DNA of 64,000 nt, taken from NCBI RefSeq assembly GCF_017565645.3, contig NZ_CP086136.1, positions 5,315,501 through 5,379,500 of the forward strand, in the 5' to 3' direction. The translations under genes were made by a program, and so were the position numbers. Origin of the DNA: Bradyrhizobium barranii subsp. barranii. GTDB taxonomy: Bacteria > Pseudomonadota > Alphaproteobacteria > Rhizobiales > Xanthobacteraceae. How positions within the stretch are numbered: position 1 is the first letter of the stretch; each line of letters opens with the position of its first letter. Of the stretch, positions 54,379 to 64,000 are shown one piece after another. Under the pieces are notes generated by a model that had not been told where the DNA came from, searched no databases, and worked only from the letters and a program-made list of their open reading frames with translations.

Positions 54379-56067
54379 CTAGCGCGGTAACGCCGAGGCC
54401 GCGCCGGAGGCGGGCAGGGCGGCATCCGCCTCGCTCCTGCGATAAGGCTCGCCGGCGGCATCGAGCACGGGATAGGCGACCGAGCAGATATGCGAGTGGA
54501 TGCGGCGCAGGTCGCGCAGCACGTCCAGATGCAGCGAGGTGGTCTCGATGGTCTCGGGGCGGCCCTCGCGCAGGCGGTCGAGATGACGCTCGACGGCGGC
54601 GAGCTCGGTGTTCTTCAGCGTGGTCTTCTCCACCAGCAGCTTGCGCGCTTCGTTGGCATCGCCCGACATGAAGACGCCGAAGGCGATCCGCAGCGAGTCC
54701 ATCGTGCGCTTGTGGAAGGCGGCGAGCTCCTCGGCGCCCTCGACCGAGAACTGGAAGCGGCGCTTGATCTTCTTGGTCGCGAGCTCGCTCAGGCTCTTGT
54801 CGATGATGTCGCCGATATGCTCGAGGTTGATGGCGAAGGAGATGATCTCCATCGCGCGCCGCCCCTCGCTCTCGTCGAGGCTGCCCCGCATCAGCTTCGT
54901 CACATAGAGCTTGATGGCTTCGTCGAGGCTGTCGACGACATTGTCCATCTTCGTGACCTGGTCGACCAGCGCACGGTCGCCGGTCATCATCGCCGCCATC
55001 ACCTTGCGCAGCATGACCTCGACGAGATCGCCCATGCGCAAGGTCTCACGCGCGGCGTCGGCGAGCGCCAGTGACGGCGTCTCCAGCGCGCTCTCGTCGA
55101 GATAGCGCGGCCGGGCCGGATCGTCTTCCCGGACGCGATCAGGCAGCAGCCGGGTCAGGAGCCGGGACATGATGTCGAGCAGGCCGATGAAGATGACGGC
55201 CGTGCCTACGTTGAAGGCGATGTGGAAGGCCGCCGTCATCCTGGCGAGATCAGGCTGCCAGGCGTGCATGTGCTCAGCGATCCCATTCAGGAACGGCAGC
55301 ACCAGCGCGATCCCGATCACGCGGTTGGCGAGATTGCCGAGCGGCAGGCGGTAGCTTGCGGGATCGTCGCGCCGGGCGCCCTCGAACACGGGATTGATGG
55401 CGCTGCCGAGATTGGCCCCCAACACCAGCGCGAGGGCCGCGTAAGGCGTGATGAACTGCGAATAGGCCAGCGACATGATCAGCAGCACGCTGGCGACGCT
55501 CGAATGCACCGCCCAGGTGACGAGCGCGGCGATGACGATGCAGAGCACGGGATCGCCCGTGATCGCGGACATCATGACACGAACACCCGGCGCGTTCTCG
55601 GCCGGAGCCAGTGTGTCGAGCAGGATGTGCAGCGACAGCAGCATCAAGCCGAGACCGATGAAGACGCGCCCGATATCCTTGATCCGCGACCGTGGGCCGG
55701 AGCGGAAGGCGACGAGCCCGAGCACGAACAGGACAGGCGCAACGGCTGCGATGTTGAACGACAGCACCTGCACGATCAGCGTCGTGCCGACATTGGCCCC
55801 CAGCATGATGGCGAGCGCGGCGGCCAGGCTGACCAGGCCTTCTGCCGCGAATGAGCTGGTGATCAGCGCCGTCGCCGTGCTGCTCTGGAGCAGCGCGGTA
55901 AGGCCTAGCCCGGCGGCGAACGCGTTGAATCGGTTGCCGAGCGCCTTGCCGAGCAGCCGCCGCAGGTCCGGGCCGAAGGCGCGCAGAATCCCGCTGTGGA
56001 CCATGTGCAGGCCCCACAGCAACAGCGCCACGCCGCCCATCAGATCGAGCAGAACCAACGTTCCCAT
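54379..56067 (-). CDS. Na+/phosphate cotransporter (NptA family) with PhoU-like domain
   Basis: The 562-residue protein has two inverted Na_Pi_cotrans repeats (residues ~15-150, GLTALLQSSTATALITSSFA, and ~165-300, VTWAVHSSVASVLLIMSLAY) with the QSS motifs that bind ions, then a C-terminal cytoplasmic PhoU-like domain (from ~340, ALADAARETLRMGDLVEVML). It probably imports phosphate coupled to sodium. Start MGTLVLLDLMGGVALLLWGL is at 56067. Confidence 0.9.
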   Translation of the reverse strand: MGTLVLLDLMGGVALLLWGLHMVHSGILRAFGPDLRRLLGKALGNRFNAFAAGLGLTALLQSSTATALITSSFAAEGLVSLAAALAIMLGANVGTTLIVQVLSFNIAAVAPVLFVLGLVAFRSGPRSRIKDIGRVFIGLGLMLLSLHILLDTLAPAENAPGVRVMMSAITGDPVLCIVIAALVTWAVHSSVASVLLIMSLAYSQFITPYAALALVLGANLGSAINPVFEGARRDDPASYRLPLGNLANRVIGIALVLPFLNGIAEHMHAWQPDLARMTAAFHIAFNVGTAVIFIGLLDIMSRLLTRLLPDRVREDDPARPRYLDESALETPSLALADAARETLRMGDLVEVMLRKVMAAMMTGDRALVDQVTKMDNVVDSLDEAIKLYVTKLMRGSLDESEGRRAMEIISFAINLEHIGDIIDKSLSELATKKIKRRFQFSVEGAEELAAFHKRTMDSLRIAFGVFMSGDANEARKLLVEKTTLKNTELAAVERHLDRLREGRPETIETTSLHLDVLRDLRRIHSHICSVAYPVLDAAGEPYRRSEADAALPASGAASALPR

Positions 56068-56245
56068 GCTCCGCGTCCGGATTGGAGTCGATTGGTGAGG
56101 CTAGCGCCAAACGTCAGCGGTTCAAACCCTTTGTTGGCGCATCCGCGTTACGTTTGCGGCGGTTGCGCGTTCCCGCGGCGCGCGTTTTGCGCGTCCGCCG
56201 GCGCGCGATTGCCGCGTCCCGAGGCGCGATGCCTTGTGAGCAGGC

Positions 56246-57430
56246 TCACATTGCCGCCTTGAGGGCAGCGAAGCCGCGATCGAGATCGGACTTGAGATCG
56301 TCGACGCTTTCGAGGCCGATGTGCAGTCGCAGGGTCGGGCCGCCCGGCGACCACTTCGTGGCGGTGCGATAGGCGTCGCAATCGAAGGGAATCACGAGGC
56401 TCTCGAAGCCGCCCCAGGAGAAGCCCATGCCGAACAGCTTGAGCGTGTCGAGCATGGTGTCGACCGCCTTCTGCGGCGCCGGCGTCAACACGATGCTGAA
56501 CAGGCCCGACGCGCCGGTGAAATCGCGCTTCCAGATTGCATGGCCGGGATGGGTTTCGAGCGCCGGATGCAGCACGCGCGCGACCTCGGGTCGGGCCGCG
56601 AGCCAGCGCGCCATGTCGAGCCCCGAGCGATGATGCTGCGCCAATCTCACCGACAGCGTGCGCAGGCCGCGCAGCGCGAGGAAGACGTCGTCAGGGCCGG
56701 CGCAGACGCCGAGCAGGCGGATGCCTTCGGCGATCTGCGGCCAGGCCTTGGCGTTGGCCGAGATGGTGCCGAACATGATGTCGGAATGGCCGCCGATATA
56801 TTTGGTGGCGGCCTGCATGCTGATGTCGACGCCCTGGTCGAGCGAGCGATGATAGAGCGGCGTCGCCCAGGTGTTGTCGTCGATGACGAGCGCATCGCGC
56901 GCATGCGCGACCTCGGCGATGGCGCGGATGTCCGGCATCTCGAACGACTGCGAGCCCGGCGCCTCCACCAGCACCGCGCGGGTGTTGGGCTTGAACAGCT
57001 TGTCGATGCCCGCGCCGATCAGCGGATCGAAATAGGTGGTCTCGATGCCAAGGCGCGCGAGCATGCCGTTGCAGAAATTGCGCGAGGGCCGATAGACGTT
57101 GTCGCAGACGAGCAGATGGTCGCCGGTCTTCAGCACCGAGAGCAGGGTGGTGGAGATCGCCGACAGCCCCGACGGCACGATGCCGACGCCGGCGCATTGC
57201 GGCCCCTCCAGTGCCATAAGCGTCTCCTGGAACGCCCTGGTGGTGGGGGTGCCGTGGCGGCCGTACTGGAACTCGCCGCGATGGGCGTGCAGGTCCTCGG
57301 CGGTCGGATAGAGCACGGTCGAACCGTGAAACACCGGCGGATTGACGAACCCCTTCTGCGCCTTGGTGTCGCGGCCGGAGGTCACCAGCCGGGTTTCGGC
57401 GTTCTGTTGGGAGGGGTGCGAGGAATCCAT
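56246..57430 (-). CDS. metC: Cystathionine beta-lyase (PLP-dependent)
   Basis: The 394-residue enzyme cleaves cystathionine to homocysteine for methionine synthesis. Family features are TRLVTSGRD and FVNPPVFHGSTVLYPT near the N-terminus, EFQYGRHGTPTTRAFQETLM, the PLP lysine in QAATKYIGGHSDIM and the C-terminal GMGFSWGGFESLVI, characteristic of MetC-type rather than MetB-type. It is on the minus strand and divergent from the aap operon. Confidence 0.92.
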   Translation of the reverse strand: MDSSHPSQQNAETRLVTSGRDTKAQKGFVNPPVFHGSTVLYPTAEDLHAHRGEFQYGRHGTPTTRAFQETLMALEGPQCAGVGIVPSGLSAISTTLLSVLKTGDHLLVCDNVYRPSRNFCNGMLARLGIETTYFDPLIGAGIDKLFKPNTRAVLVEAPGSQSFEMPDIRAIAEVAHARDALVIDDNTWATPLYHRSLDQGVDISMQAATKYIGGHSDIMFGTISANAKAWPQIAEGIRLLGVCAGPDDVFLALRGLRTLSVRLAQHHRSGLDMARWLAARPEVARVLHPALETHPGHAIWKRDFTGASGLFSIVLTPAPQKAVDTMLDTLKLFGMGFSWGGFESLVIPFDCDAYRTATKWSPGGPTLRLHIGLESVDDLKSDLDRGFAALKAAM

Positions 57431-57823
57431 GCGTCTGCTTTCAAAACCGCGTTTCCACCGGGCGCGCCGCGCCCGCGGGCCGGCCGAAGGCCGCTGCCGT
57501 TAATAACAGAACACAGAAGAGTCCCGTCAACCCCTTGACCCGGCTCGCCAGTCGTTCTGAGATGCGCGGGTGCTATTCAGTCGCCGCATGTTGAGGGGCT
57601 GCCGCGACCTTCGATCCATCGTCTGACCGGACCTTGCGTCACAGCCGTAACGGCGGGCGCCTGCGGCGGGGATTAAGGTATGGCCTCCCGGGATGGGCGA
57701 GTGTTCGGCAAGGTTTTCCAGCATGACTCTTGCAAGGCCAGTCTTGATGCGGCTAGCCCTAGCGGAGACGATCCCAAAGACGCCATTCCTGACATTGAGA
57801 CGACTTTGAAAGGCCTTCAGCCC
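57431..57823. other. Divergent promoter region between metC and aapJ
   Basis: About 390 bases hold no supported gene. It must contain promoters in both directions; the stretch 57500-57530 (GTTAATAACAGAACAC) is less GC-rich and is a plausible site. I see no clear riboswitch or attenuator. Confidence 0.5.
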
Positions 57824-58840
57824 ATGAAACGCGTAACCCTGGCTCTCACTCTCGCTCTCGCCGCCGGCCTCTCCGCCCAGGCCGCCGATGCGCAAACGCT
57901 CAAGACCATCAAGGACCGGGGCATGCTGTCCTGCGGCGTCAGCCAGGGCCTGCCCGGCTTCTCCTCGCCCGACGACAAGGGCAACTGGACCGGGCTTGAC
58001 GTCGACCTCTGCCGCGCGATCGCCGGGGCGATCTTCAACGATCCGACCAAGGTCAAGTACGTGCCGTTGTCCGCCAAGGATCGTTTCACGGCGCTGCAAT
58101 CCGGCGAAATCGACGTGCTCTCGCGCAACACCACCTGGACCATCTCGCGCGACACCTCGCTCGGCGCCAACTTCACCGGCGTGACCTATTATGACGGGCA
58201 GGGCTTCATGGTGAAGAAGTCGCTCAAGGTGAATTCGGCGCTCGAGCTCAACAGCGCCTCGGTCTGCGTCCAGACCGGCACCACCACCGAGCAGAATCTC
58301 GCCGACTACTTCAAGGCCAACAACATGAAGTACGAGGTGATCGCGTTCGGCACCAACGACGAAACGGTCAAGGCTTATGAAGCCGGCCGCTGCGACGTCT
58401 TCACCACCGACCAGTCGGGTCTGTACGCCAACCGCCTCAAGCTTGCCAATCCCAACGACCATATGGTGCTCCCCGAAATCATCTCGAAGGAGCCGCTCGG
58501 GCCGATGGTGCGTCACGGCGACGACCAGTGGTTCGACATCGTGAAATGGACGCTGTTCGCCATGGTCACCGCCGAAGAGCTGGGCGTGACCTCGAAGAAC
58601 GTCGACGAGAAGGCGAAACTGGAAAATCCGGAGCTGAAGCGCGTGCTCGGCAGCGACGGCAATTTCGGCGAACAGCTCGGCCTGACCAAGGACTGGGTGG
58701 TGCGGATCGTGAAGGCCACCGGCAATTACGGCGAGGTGTTCGATCGCAACGTCGGCGCCGGTTCGCCGCTCGGCATCAGCCGTGGCCTCAACAATCTCTG
58801 GAATAAGGGCGGTCTTCAGTACGCGCCGCCGATCCGCTGA
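57824..58840 (+). CDS. aapJ: General L-amino-acid ABC transporter, periplasmic binding protein
   Basis: The 338-residue protein carries a signal peptide (MKRVTLALTLALAAGLSAQA) and the SBP_bac_3 fold: LSCGVSQGLPGFSSPDDKGN, FTALQSGEIDVLSRNTTWTI, TEQNLADYFKANNMKYEVIA and GRCDVFTTDQSGLYANR. The sequence agrees with AapJ of rhizobia, which brings many amino acids to the AapQM permease. It is first in an aapJQMP operon. Confidence 0.94.
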   Translation: MKRVTLALTLALAAGLSAQAADAQTLKTIKDRGMLSCGVSQGLPGFSSPDDKGNWTGLDVDLCRAIAGAIFNDPTKVKYVPLSAKDRFTALQSGEIDVLSRNTTWTISRDTSLGANFTGVTYYDGQGFMVKKSLKVNSALELNSASVCVQTGTTTEQNLADYFKANNMKYEVIAFGTNDETVKAYEAGRCDVFTTDQSGLYANRLKLANPNDHMVLPEIISKEPLGPMVRHGDDQWFDIVKWTLFAMVTAEELGVTSKNVDEKAKLENPELKRVLGSDGNFGEQLGLTKDWVVRIVKATGNYGEVFDRNVGAGSPLGISRGLNNLWNKGGLQYAPPIR

Positions 58841-58859
58841 TCCCGCCTGATCCGCGGCG

Positions 58860-60065
58860 ATGAGCACCGAGGCTCGAAAACCGCCGGCCCAGATCGCGCT
58901 GAAGATCAGGCGCGTTCTGGGCGGCAAGGCAGGCTGGAACGGCGTCGCCGTCCAGTTTGCCTTCGCGGCGATCCTGGGCTGGATTGGCTACGAGATCGTC
59001 TCCAACGCCCGGGCCAACCTCGAAAACCAGCACATTGCCGCCGGCTTCGGCTTCCTGCGCAACAACGCCGGCTTCGACGTCAACCAGACCCTGATCTCCT
59101 ACACCGGCTCGGACACGTTCCTGCGCGTGTTCGTGGTCGGGCTTTTGAACACGCTCGTGGTCTCGGTGGTGGGCATCTTCTTCGCCACCGTGATCGGCTT
59201 CATCGTCGCGCTGTGCCGGCTGTCGCCCAACTGGCTGCTGTCACGCGTCGGCGAGATCTATGTCGAGATCGGCCGAAATCTGCCGGTGCTGTTCCAGATC
59301 CTGTTCTGGTACCTGGCGGTTCTCGCGGCGTTGCCCAATCCGCGGCAGAGCATTTCGCTGCTGGGCATCGCCTTCATTAGCAACCGTGGGCTCGTCATTC
59401 CGCGCCCGATCGGTGAGGGCGGCTTCGAGCCATTCCTGGCGATGCTGGTCCTCGGCATCGTCGCTTCGCTGGTTTTGCGCTTCTATGCGCGGCGGGCGCT
59501 ATTTCAGCGCGGTCAGATGATCCGGATCTGGCCCTATGTGCTGGGCCTGCTGTTCGGGCTGCCGCTCGCGGCCGTGCTGGTGTTCGGCCTGCCCTTCACC
59601 TTCGAGCTGCCGCAGCTCAAGGGGTTCAATTTTGCCGGCGGCTCAAGAGTCACCCCGGAATTCGTGGCGCTGACGCTGGCGCTGTCGACCTATACCGCGG
59701 CCTTCATCGCCGAGATCGTGCGCGCCGGCATCCTGTCCGTCCACTCCGGTCAGATGGAAGCGGGATCCTCGCTCGGCCTGAGCCGCGGCACCACGCTCCG
59801 CCTGATCGTCGTGCCGCAGGCGATGCGCGTCATCGTGCCGCCGCTGACCAACCAGTACCTCAACCTCACCAAGAATTCCTCGCTCGCGGTCGCGATCGGC
59901 TATCCTGACCTGGTGTCGGTGTTCGCCGGCACGTCGCTGAGCCAAACCGGGCAGGCGATCGAGATCATTGCCATGACGATGGGCGTCTACCTCCTGATCT
60001 CGCTGCTCACGAGCGCCGTCATGAGCGTCTACGGTTGGCGCGTCAGCCGGAGTCTGGGCGCATGA
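58860..60065 (+). CDS. aapQ: General L-amino-acid ABC transporter permease AapQ
   Basis: The 401-residue integral membrane protein has the N-terminal AapQ segment (GWIGYEIVSNARANLENQHI), then the HisM-type permease domain with LNTLVVSVVGIFFATVIGFI and the EAA loop EAGSSLGLSRGTTLRLIVVP. The C-terminal end overlaps aapM by 4 bases. Confidence 0.93.
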   Translation: MSTEARKPPAQIALKIRRVLGGKAGWNGVAVQFAFAAILGWIGYEIVSNARANLENQHIAAGFGFLRNNAGFDVNQTLISYTGSDTFLRVFVVGLLNTLVVSVVGIFFATVIGFIVALCRLSPNWLLSRVGEIYVEIGRNLPVLFQILFWYLAVLAALPNPRQSISLLGIAFISNRGLVIPRPIGEGGFEPFLAMLVLGIVASLVLRFYARRALFQRGQMIRIWPYVLGLLFGLPLAAVLVFGLPFTFELPQLKGFNFAGGSRVTPEFVALTLALSTYTAAFIAEIVRAGILSVHSGQMEAGSSLGLSRGTTLRLIVVPQAMRVIVPPLTNQYLNLTKNSSLAVAIGYPDLVSVFAGTSLSQTGQAIEIIAMTMGVYLLISLLTSAVMSVYGWRVSRSLGA

Positions 60066-61582
60066 GCGACATCATCTCGTCCGCCTATGTCCGCCGGGAC
60101 CTGCTCACTGAGCGTCCCGCGCCGGTCAAGACCACGGGCTTCATCGGCCTGATGCGCACGCGCCTGTTCAATTCGCCGACCAACATTTTGCTCACGATCG
60201 TCGGCGCCTTGCTGCTCTGGTTCACCGTCATTCCTGCCGTGAAGTTCCTGATGGTCGATGCGGTCTGGACCGGCAAGGATCGCACGGCGTGCCTGACCGA
60301 GAATGCCGGCTTTTCGGTCGGCGCCTGCTGGCCCTTCATCCAGGCCAAGCTGCCGCAACTGATCTACGGCTTCTATCCCGAGGCCGAGCGCTGGCGGGTC
60401 AACCTTTCGCTGATCCTGGCGGCGGCTCTGCTTCTGCCGCTGCTCATTCCGCGCCTGCCGGCGAAGGGACTGAACGCCGGTCTGTTCTTCTTCGCCTTTC
60501 CAGTCGTTGCATTCTTTCTGTTGCACGGCGGCGGCATCACCGGGTTTGGCCTGAGCTGGACGGCCGGCCTGCTGCGATTGTTCGACGACAGCATCATCGG
60601 CGCCGGGCAGGCTCTGCTCAGTCTCGCCAAGACCTCAACCATCGCACCGCTCTTCTGGCTGGCCGGCAATCTCATCGTGCTGCTCGGCACCGCGATCTAC
60701 TGGCTGATCTTTCCGCTGACCTGGCTGCGTGACCAGCTCCAGGGAACGGGCCAGTCGGTCTGGGCCGATTTCGCCATCACGGCGGCCATCGTCTCCCTGA
60801 TCGCCTTCGTCGTCGGTGGCGGCGTTCGCACCGGCGGCCGGGCGCTGACATCCAGCATCGCCACCTTTGTCGCCATCGCGGTCGTGATCAAGCTGATGGG
60901 GCTCGATCACGGCGGCCTGCCGGTCGTGACCACGAATCTGTGGGGCGGGCTTCTTGTGACGCTGGTGGTCTCCGTGACCGGCATCGTCACCTCGCTGCCG
61001 ATCGGCATCGCGCTGGCGCTCGGCCGCCGCTCGACCATTCCGCTGATCCGGATCTTCTCGATCGCCTTCATCGAGTTCTGGCGCGGCGTGCCGCTGATCA
61101 CCGTGCTGTTCTTCGCGACCTACATGCTGCCCTTGTTTCTGCCGGGCAATTTTACGGTCGACGGTCTGGTACGCGCGCTGATCGGCATTTCGCTATTCAC
61201 GGGCGCCTATCAGGCCGAGAACGTCCGCGGCGGGCTGGCCGCGATCCCGCGCGGGCAGGGCGAGGCGGCCGCCGCCCTGGGCCTGTCCTGGTGGAAGACG
61301 ACCTCGCTGATCGTGCTGCCGCAGGCGCTGCGCCACGTCATTCCGAACCTCGTCAACAGCTTCATCTCGCTGTTCAAGGACACGTCGCTGGTCTCGATCG
61401 TGGCGCTGTTCGACCTGCTGGGCTCGCTCAGGGCGTCGTTCTCGGATCCGAAATGGTCGACGCCGTCGACCGCGTTCACCGGCTTTGCCTTCGCCGGGAT
61501 CATCTACTTCATCTTCTGCTTTGGAATGTCGCGCTACTCGCTCTTCGTCGAGCACCGCCTCAACGCTCACCGTCGCAACTGA
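60062..61582 (+). CDS. aapM: General L-amino-acid ABC transporter permease AapM
   Basis: The 506-residue permease has many membrane segments. The permease domain begins at about residue 300 ([20 protein letters not shown]), and the EAA loop [24 protein letters not shown] and the C-terminus are standard. The central [14 protein letters not shown] and [14 protein letters not shown] segments are AapM-specific additions. It forms a heterodimer with AapQ. Confidence 0.93.
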   Translation: MSDIISSAYVRRDLLTERPAPVKTTGFIGLMRTRLFNSPTNILLTIVGALLLWFTVIPAVKFLMVDAVWTGKDRTACLTENAGFSVGACWPFIQAKLPQLIYGFYPEAERWRVNLSLILAAALLLPLLIPRLPAKGLNAGLFFFAFPVVAFFLLHGGGITGFGLSWTAGLLRLFDDSIIGAGQALLSLAKTSTIAPLFWLAGNLIVLLGTAIYWLIFPLTWLRDQLQGTGQSVWADFAITAAIVSLIAFVVGGGVRTGGRALTSSIATFVAIAVVIKLMGLDHGGLPVVTTNLWGGLLVTLVVSVTGIVTSLPIGIALALGRRSTIPLIRIFSIAFIEFWRGVPLITVLFFATYMLPLFLPGNFTVDGLVRALIGISLFTGAYQAENVRGGLAAIPRGQGEAAAALGLSWWKTTSLIVLPQALRHVIPNLVNSFISLFKDTSLVSIVALFDLLGSLRASFSDPKWSTPSTAFTGFAFAGIIYFIFCFGMSRYSLFVEHRLNAHRRN

Positions 61583-61593
61583 TCGAGGTCATC

Positions 61594-62331
61594 ATGTCCG
61601 ACCCCATCGTCAAGATTTCCGGCCTCAACAAATGGTACGGCGAGTTCCACGTGCTGCGCGACATCGACCTCGAGGTCAAGAAGGGCGAGCGCATCGTGAT
61701 CTGCGGCCCCTCGGGCTCGGGCAAGTCGACGTTGATCCGCTGCATCAACGCGCTCGAGGAATTCCAGGAGGGCGAGATCGTCGTCGACGGCATCGAGCTC
61801 GGGCCGAACCTGAAGCACGTCGATGCGGTCCGCCGCGAGGTCGGCATGGTGTTCCAGAGCTTCAACCTGTTCCCCCATCTGACCGTGCTGGAGAACTGCA
61901 CGCTGGCGCCGATCTGGGTGCGCAATATCCCGAAGAGGGACGCCGAGGTCAACGCGATGAAATTCCTGGAGCGGGTCAAGATCCCGCATCAGGCCAACAA
62001 GTTTCCCGGACAGATGTCCGGCGGCCAGCAGCAGCGCGTCGCGATCGCACGCGCGCTGACGATGAACCCCAAGGTAATGCTGTTCGACGAGCCGACCTCG
62101 GCGCTCGACCCCGAAATGGTCAAGGAAGTGCTCGACACCATGGTCGACCTCGCCGAGGAGGGCATGACTATGCTGGTCGTCACTCACGAAATGGGCTTCG
62201 CCCGCGAGGTCGCCAACCGCGTCGTGTTCATGGATGCGGGCCAGATCATCGAGGCCAATACGCCGAACGAGTTCTTCGCCGCTCCCCGGCACGCCCGCAC
62301 CAAGCTGTTCTTGAGCCAGATCTTGCGGTGA
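61594..62331 (+). CDS. aapP: General L-amino-acid ABC transporter ATPase AapP
   Basis: The 245-residue ATPase has Walker [10 protein letters not shown] (about residue 39), Q-loop FQSFNLFPH, signature [15 protein letters not shown], Walker [13 protein letters not shown] and the switch His in VVTHEMGFA. It energises AapQM. ATG 61594 is followed by the expected [16 protein letters not shown] start. Confidence 0.95.
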   Translation: MSDPIVKISGLNKWYGEFHVLRDIDLEVKKGERIVICGPSGSGKSTLIRCINALEEFQEGEIVVDGIELGPNLKHVDAVRREVGMVFQSFNLFPHLTVLENCTLAPIWVRNIPKRDAEVNAMKFLERVKIPHQANKFPGQMSGGQQQRVAIARALTMNPKVMLFDEPTSALDPEMVKEVLDTMVDLAEEGMTMLVVTHEMGFAREVANRVVFMDAGQIIEANTPNEFFAAPRHARTKLFLSQILR

Positions 62332-62339
62332 AGCGAGCT

Positions 62340-62436
62340 GCCGTAGGGTGGGCAAAGGCGCGTCGCGCCGTGCCCACCATCCCTCGGCGATCTTGGCAAG
62401 CATGGTGGGCACGCTGACGCTTTGCCCACCCTACGG
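62340..62436. repeat. Palindromic rhizobial repeat downstream of aapP
   Basis: GCCGTAGGGTGGGCAAAGGC (62339-62358) is repeated in inverted form as GCTTTGCCCACCCTACGGC at 62419-62437, and a second pair (CGTGCCCACCATCC/ATGGTGGGCACG) lies inside. It is a hairpin-forming repeat type often found between genes in Bradyrhizobium and Rhodopseudomonas. It may also serve as terminator for the aap operon. Confidence 0.7.
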
Positions 62437-62498
62437 CACCGCGGCTTGGCTCAACTTGAGCCGGACTTGGTAATCCGGGCGGCCGCAACCCTCCCGGC

Positions 62499-63542
62499 CT
62501 AGACGAACGGCGGCTTGATGTTGCTGCGCTTCTCCAGCCATTCCGGCACTGGCAGGTTCTTGGCGCGCATGAAGTCGGCATTGAACAGCTTCGACTGATA
62601 GCGGCTGCCGGAATCGCAGAGCACGGTGACGATGGTCTTGCCGGGCCCGAGCTGTTTCGCGAGCCGGATCGCGCCGGCGATGTTGATGCCGGTGGAACCG
62701 CCGAGGCACAGGCCTTCGTGCTGGAGCAGCTCGTAGATCACCGTGACGGCTTCCGCGTCGGGAACGAGATAGGCGTCATCCACCTTGGCGCTCTCGACGA
62801 TTGCGGTCGCACGGTTGAGGCCGATACCTTCCGTGATCGAGCCGCCCGGCGTCGCCTTGGCGTCGCCGCTCCGGAAATATTCGAACATGCCGGCGCCATG
62901 CGGATCGGCGCAGGCGATCCTCACGTTCTTGTTCTTTTCTTTCAGATAGCGGCTGACGCCGGCGAGCGTGCCGCCGCTGCCGACCGAGCAGACGAAGCCG
63001 TCGACCTTGCCGCCGGTCTGCTCCCAGATCTCGGGGCCCGTCGACTCGTAGTGCGCCTTCGCATTGTCGAGGTTGTTCCACTGGTCTGCGAACAGCACGC
63101 CATTGGGCTCGGTCTTGCGCAGCTCGTCGGCGAGCCGGCGGCCGACATGCTGATAATTGTTGGGATTGGCATAGGGCAGGGCCGGCACCTCGATCAGCTC
63201 GGCGCCGCACAGCTTCAGAAAATCCTTCTTCTCCTGGCTCTGCGTCTCCGGGATCACGATCAGCGTGCGGTAGCCGCGCGCGCTCGCCACGACCGCGAGG
63301 CCGATGCCGGTGTTGCCGGCGGTCGCCTCCACCACGAGACCGCCCGGCTTGAGCTCGCCGCGCTTCTCGGCCTCCAGGATCATCCATTTGCCGGCGCGGT
63401 CCTTCACCGACTGGCCCGGATTCATGAACTCGGCCTTGCCCAGAATGGTGCAGCCGGTCAGTTCGGAGGCGCGCTTGAGCTTGATGAGCGGGGTGTTGCC
63501 GATGGCTTCGACAACGTCATTTTTGATGGTCATGTCAGGCAA
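62499..63542 (-). CDS. cysK: Cysteine synthase A (O-acetylserine sulfhydrylase)
   Basis: The 347-residue PLP enzyme makes cysteine from O-acetylserine and sulfide. It has VVEAIGNTPLIKLKRASELT, the lysine in PGQSVKDRAGKWM, the substrate loop EATAGNTGIGLAVVA and the PLP-phosphate loop CSVGSGGTLAGVSRYL. The C-terminus is GSRYQSKLFNADF and then LPVPEWLEK. The extra ~25 residues over the E. coli enzyme are usual for alphaproteobacteria. Confidence 0.92.
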   Translation of the reverse strand: MPDMTIKNDVVEAIGNTPLIKLKRASELTGCTILGKAEFMNPGQSVKDRAGKWMILEAEKRGELKPGGLVVEATAGNTGIGLAVVASARGYRTLIVIPETQSQEKKDFLKLCGAELIEVPALPYANPNNYQHVGRRLADELRKTEPNGVLFADQWNNLDNAKAHYESTGPEIWEQTGGKVDGFVCSVGSGGTLAGVSRYLKEKNKNVRIACADPHGAGMFEYFRSGDAKATPGGSITEGIGLNRATAIVESAKVDDAYLVPDAEAVTVIYELLQHEGLCLGGSTGINIAGAIRLAKQLGPGKTIVTVLCDSGSRYQSKLFNADFMRAKNLPVPEWLEKRSNIKPPFV

Positions 63543-63628
63543 TTACCGGCTGGATCATAGGGTGGCGCGACCCTAAAGTAGGGTGGCGGGCCTTACAAGC
63601 GACCCTTGCAAGCCGACCCCGCAAACCC

Positions 63629-64000
63629 TTATTGCTGCTTTGCGAAGATGACTTGCCGGACGTCGATATTCCCGGACAGGAATCCGGCCTCGCAATAGGA
63701 CAGGTAATACTCCCACAGCCGCCGGAACCGGTCGTCGAAGCCGAGCGGCACGAGGCCCGGCCAGGCCGTCTGGAAGTTATTCCGCCAGGTGGCCAGTGTC
63801 TTGGCATAATCCTGCCCGAAGATGCGCTCGCGAATGACGGGCAGACCGAACCTGTCACCGAGCGACTTGAGCACGGCGGGCGAGGGCAGCATGCCGCCGG
63901 GAAAGACGTAGCGCTGGATGAAGTCCACCTCGCGCCGGTAGCTCTGGAACAGCCTGTCCTGGATGGTGATCGCCTGGATGCCGGCGAGGCCGCCGGGCAG
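63629..64000 (-). CDS. Cyclopropane-fatty-acyl-phospholipid synthase-like methyltransferase, C-terminal fragment
   Basis: The frame enters from beyond the right edge and ends at 63629. It reads GLAGIQAITIQDRLFQSYRR, YVFPGGMLPSPAVL and KTLATWRNNFQTAW, then WEYYLSYCEAGFLSGNIDVR and FAKQQ. The FIQRYVFPGGMLPS...TL..W..NF....RRLWEYYLSYCEAGF pattern is that of CFA/mycolic acid methyltransferase-like enzymes, which use SAM to modify unsaturated acyl chains. The N-terminal catalytic core is outside the window. Confidence 0.88.
   Translation of the reverse strand: MPGGLAGIQAITIQDRLFQSYRREVDFIQRYVFPGGMLPSPAVLKSLGDRFGLPVIRERIFGQDYAKTLATWRNNFQTAWPGLVPLGFDDRFRRLWEYYLSYCEAGFLSGNIDVRQVIFAKQQ

Noticed and set aside
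63544..63628. A terminator between cysK and the CFA-synthase-like gene
   Set aside because: The repeated AGGGTGGC units (63560-63590) form only a weak hairpin without a T-run, so they look like a degenerate repeat.
1..64000. CRISPR arrays or insertion sequences
   Set aside because: No regularly spaced direct repeats with unique spacers and no transposase pattern were seen; the only repeats are iterons, fibre duplications and rhizobial palindromes.

Overview
The window looks like an alphaproteobacterial chromosome of the Bradyrhizobium/Rhodopseudomonas type. It is GC-rich, with host genes such as the aapJQMP amino-acid ABC transporter, an alpha-2-macroglobulin/PBP1C pair, a ChvI-type regulator and the inverted-repeat elements common between genes in these rhizobia. 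No taxonomic search was possible, so the genus is an inference.

About two thirds of the window (roughly 1.0-42.7 kb) is one long-tailed, HK97-type prophage, ending on the right beside a tRNA-Arg(TCT). The left flank (1-1000) holds a partial gene and a small exported Cys-rich protein. From left to right the prophage carries: (i) a leftward integration operon (integrase, HTH/excisionase-like protein, small genes); (ii) a switch region with an XRE repressor divergent from a Cro-like gene and repeated TGCAC-type operator motifs; (iii) a rightward early operon (GapR homologue, HNH nuclease, MT-A70 adenine methyltransferase fusion, Myb-like protein, replication initiator with internal iterons and a parS-like site, NusG-like factor) ending at a strong terminator; (iv) an HNH gene and then, on the opposite strand, an orphan ChvI response regulator; (v) the packaging and head genes (terminase, portal, ClpP-like protease, capsid); (vi) a head-tail connector region holding two glycosyltransferase-like genes and a methyltransferase; (vii) tail genes with a lambda-like -1 frameshift signal at the tail chaperone; (viii) fibre, SGNH esterase and a leftward membrane O-acyltransferase; (ix) lysis genes (M15 endolysin, spanins, RlpA-like protein) ending at a terminator; (x) a leftward five-gene accessory operon (DNA ligase adenylation domain, HTH, YaaA/DUF6884-like and two unknown proteins) next to the tRNA.

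Several phage genes carry apparent single-base frameshifts (1011-1257, possibly 1254-1466, protease C-terminus, possibly 19428-20066, tail-tip gene). The element may therefore be defective, or the assembly may contain homopolymer errors.

Right of the tRNA the DNA is ordinary host chromosome: alpha-2-macroglobulin and pbpC; a cell-envelope cluster (ArnT-like glycosyltransferase, PAP2 phosphatase, GT2 glycosyltransferase, LAB_N protein); a Na/Pi cotransporter and cystathionine beta-lyase on the minus strand; aapJQMP; cysteine synthase; and the end of a cyclopropane-fatty-acid-synthase-like gene running off the window.
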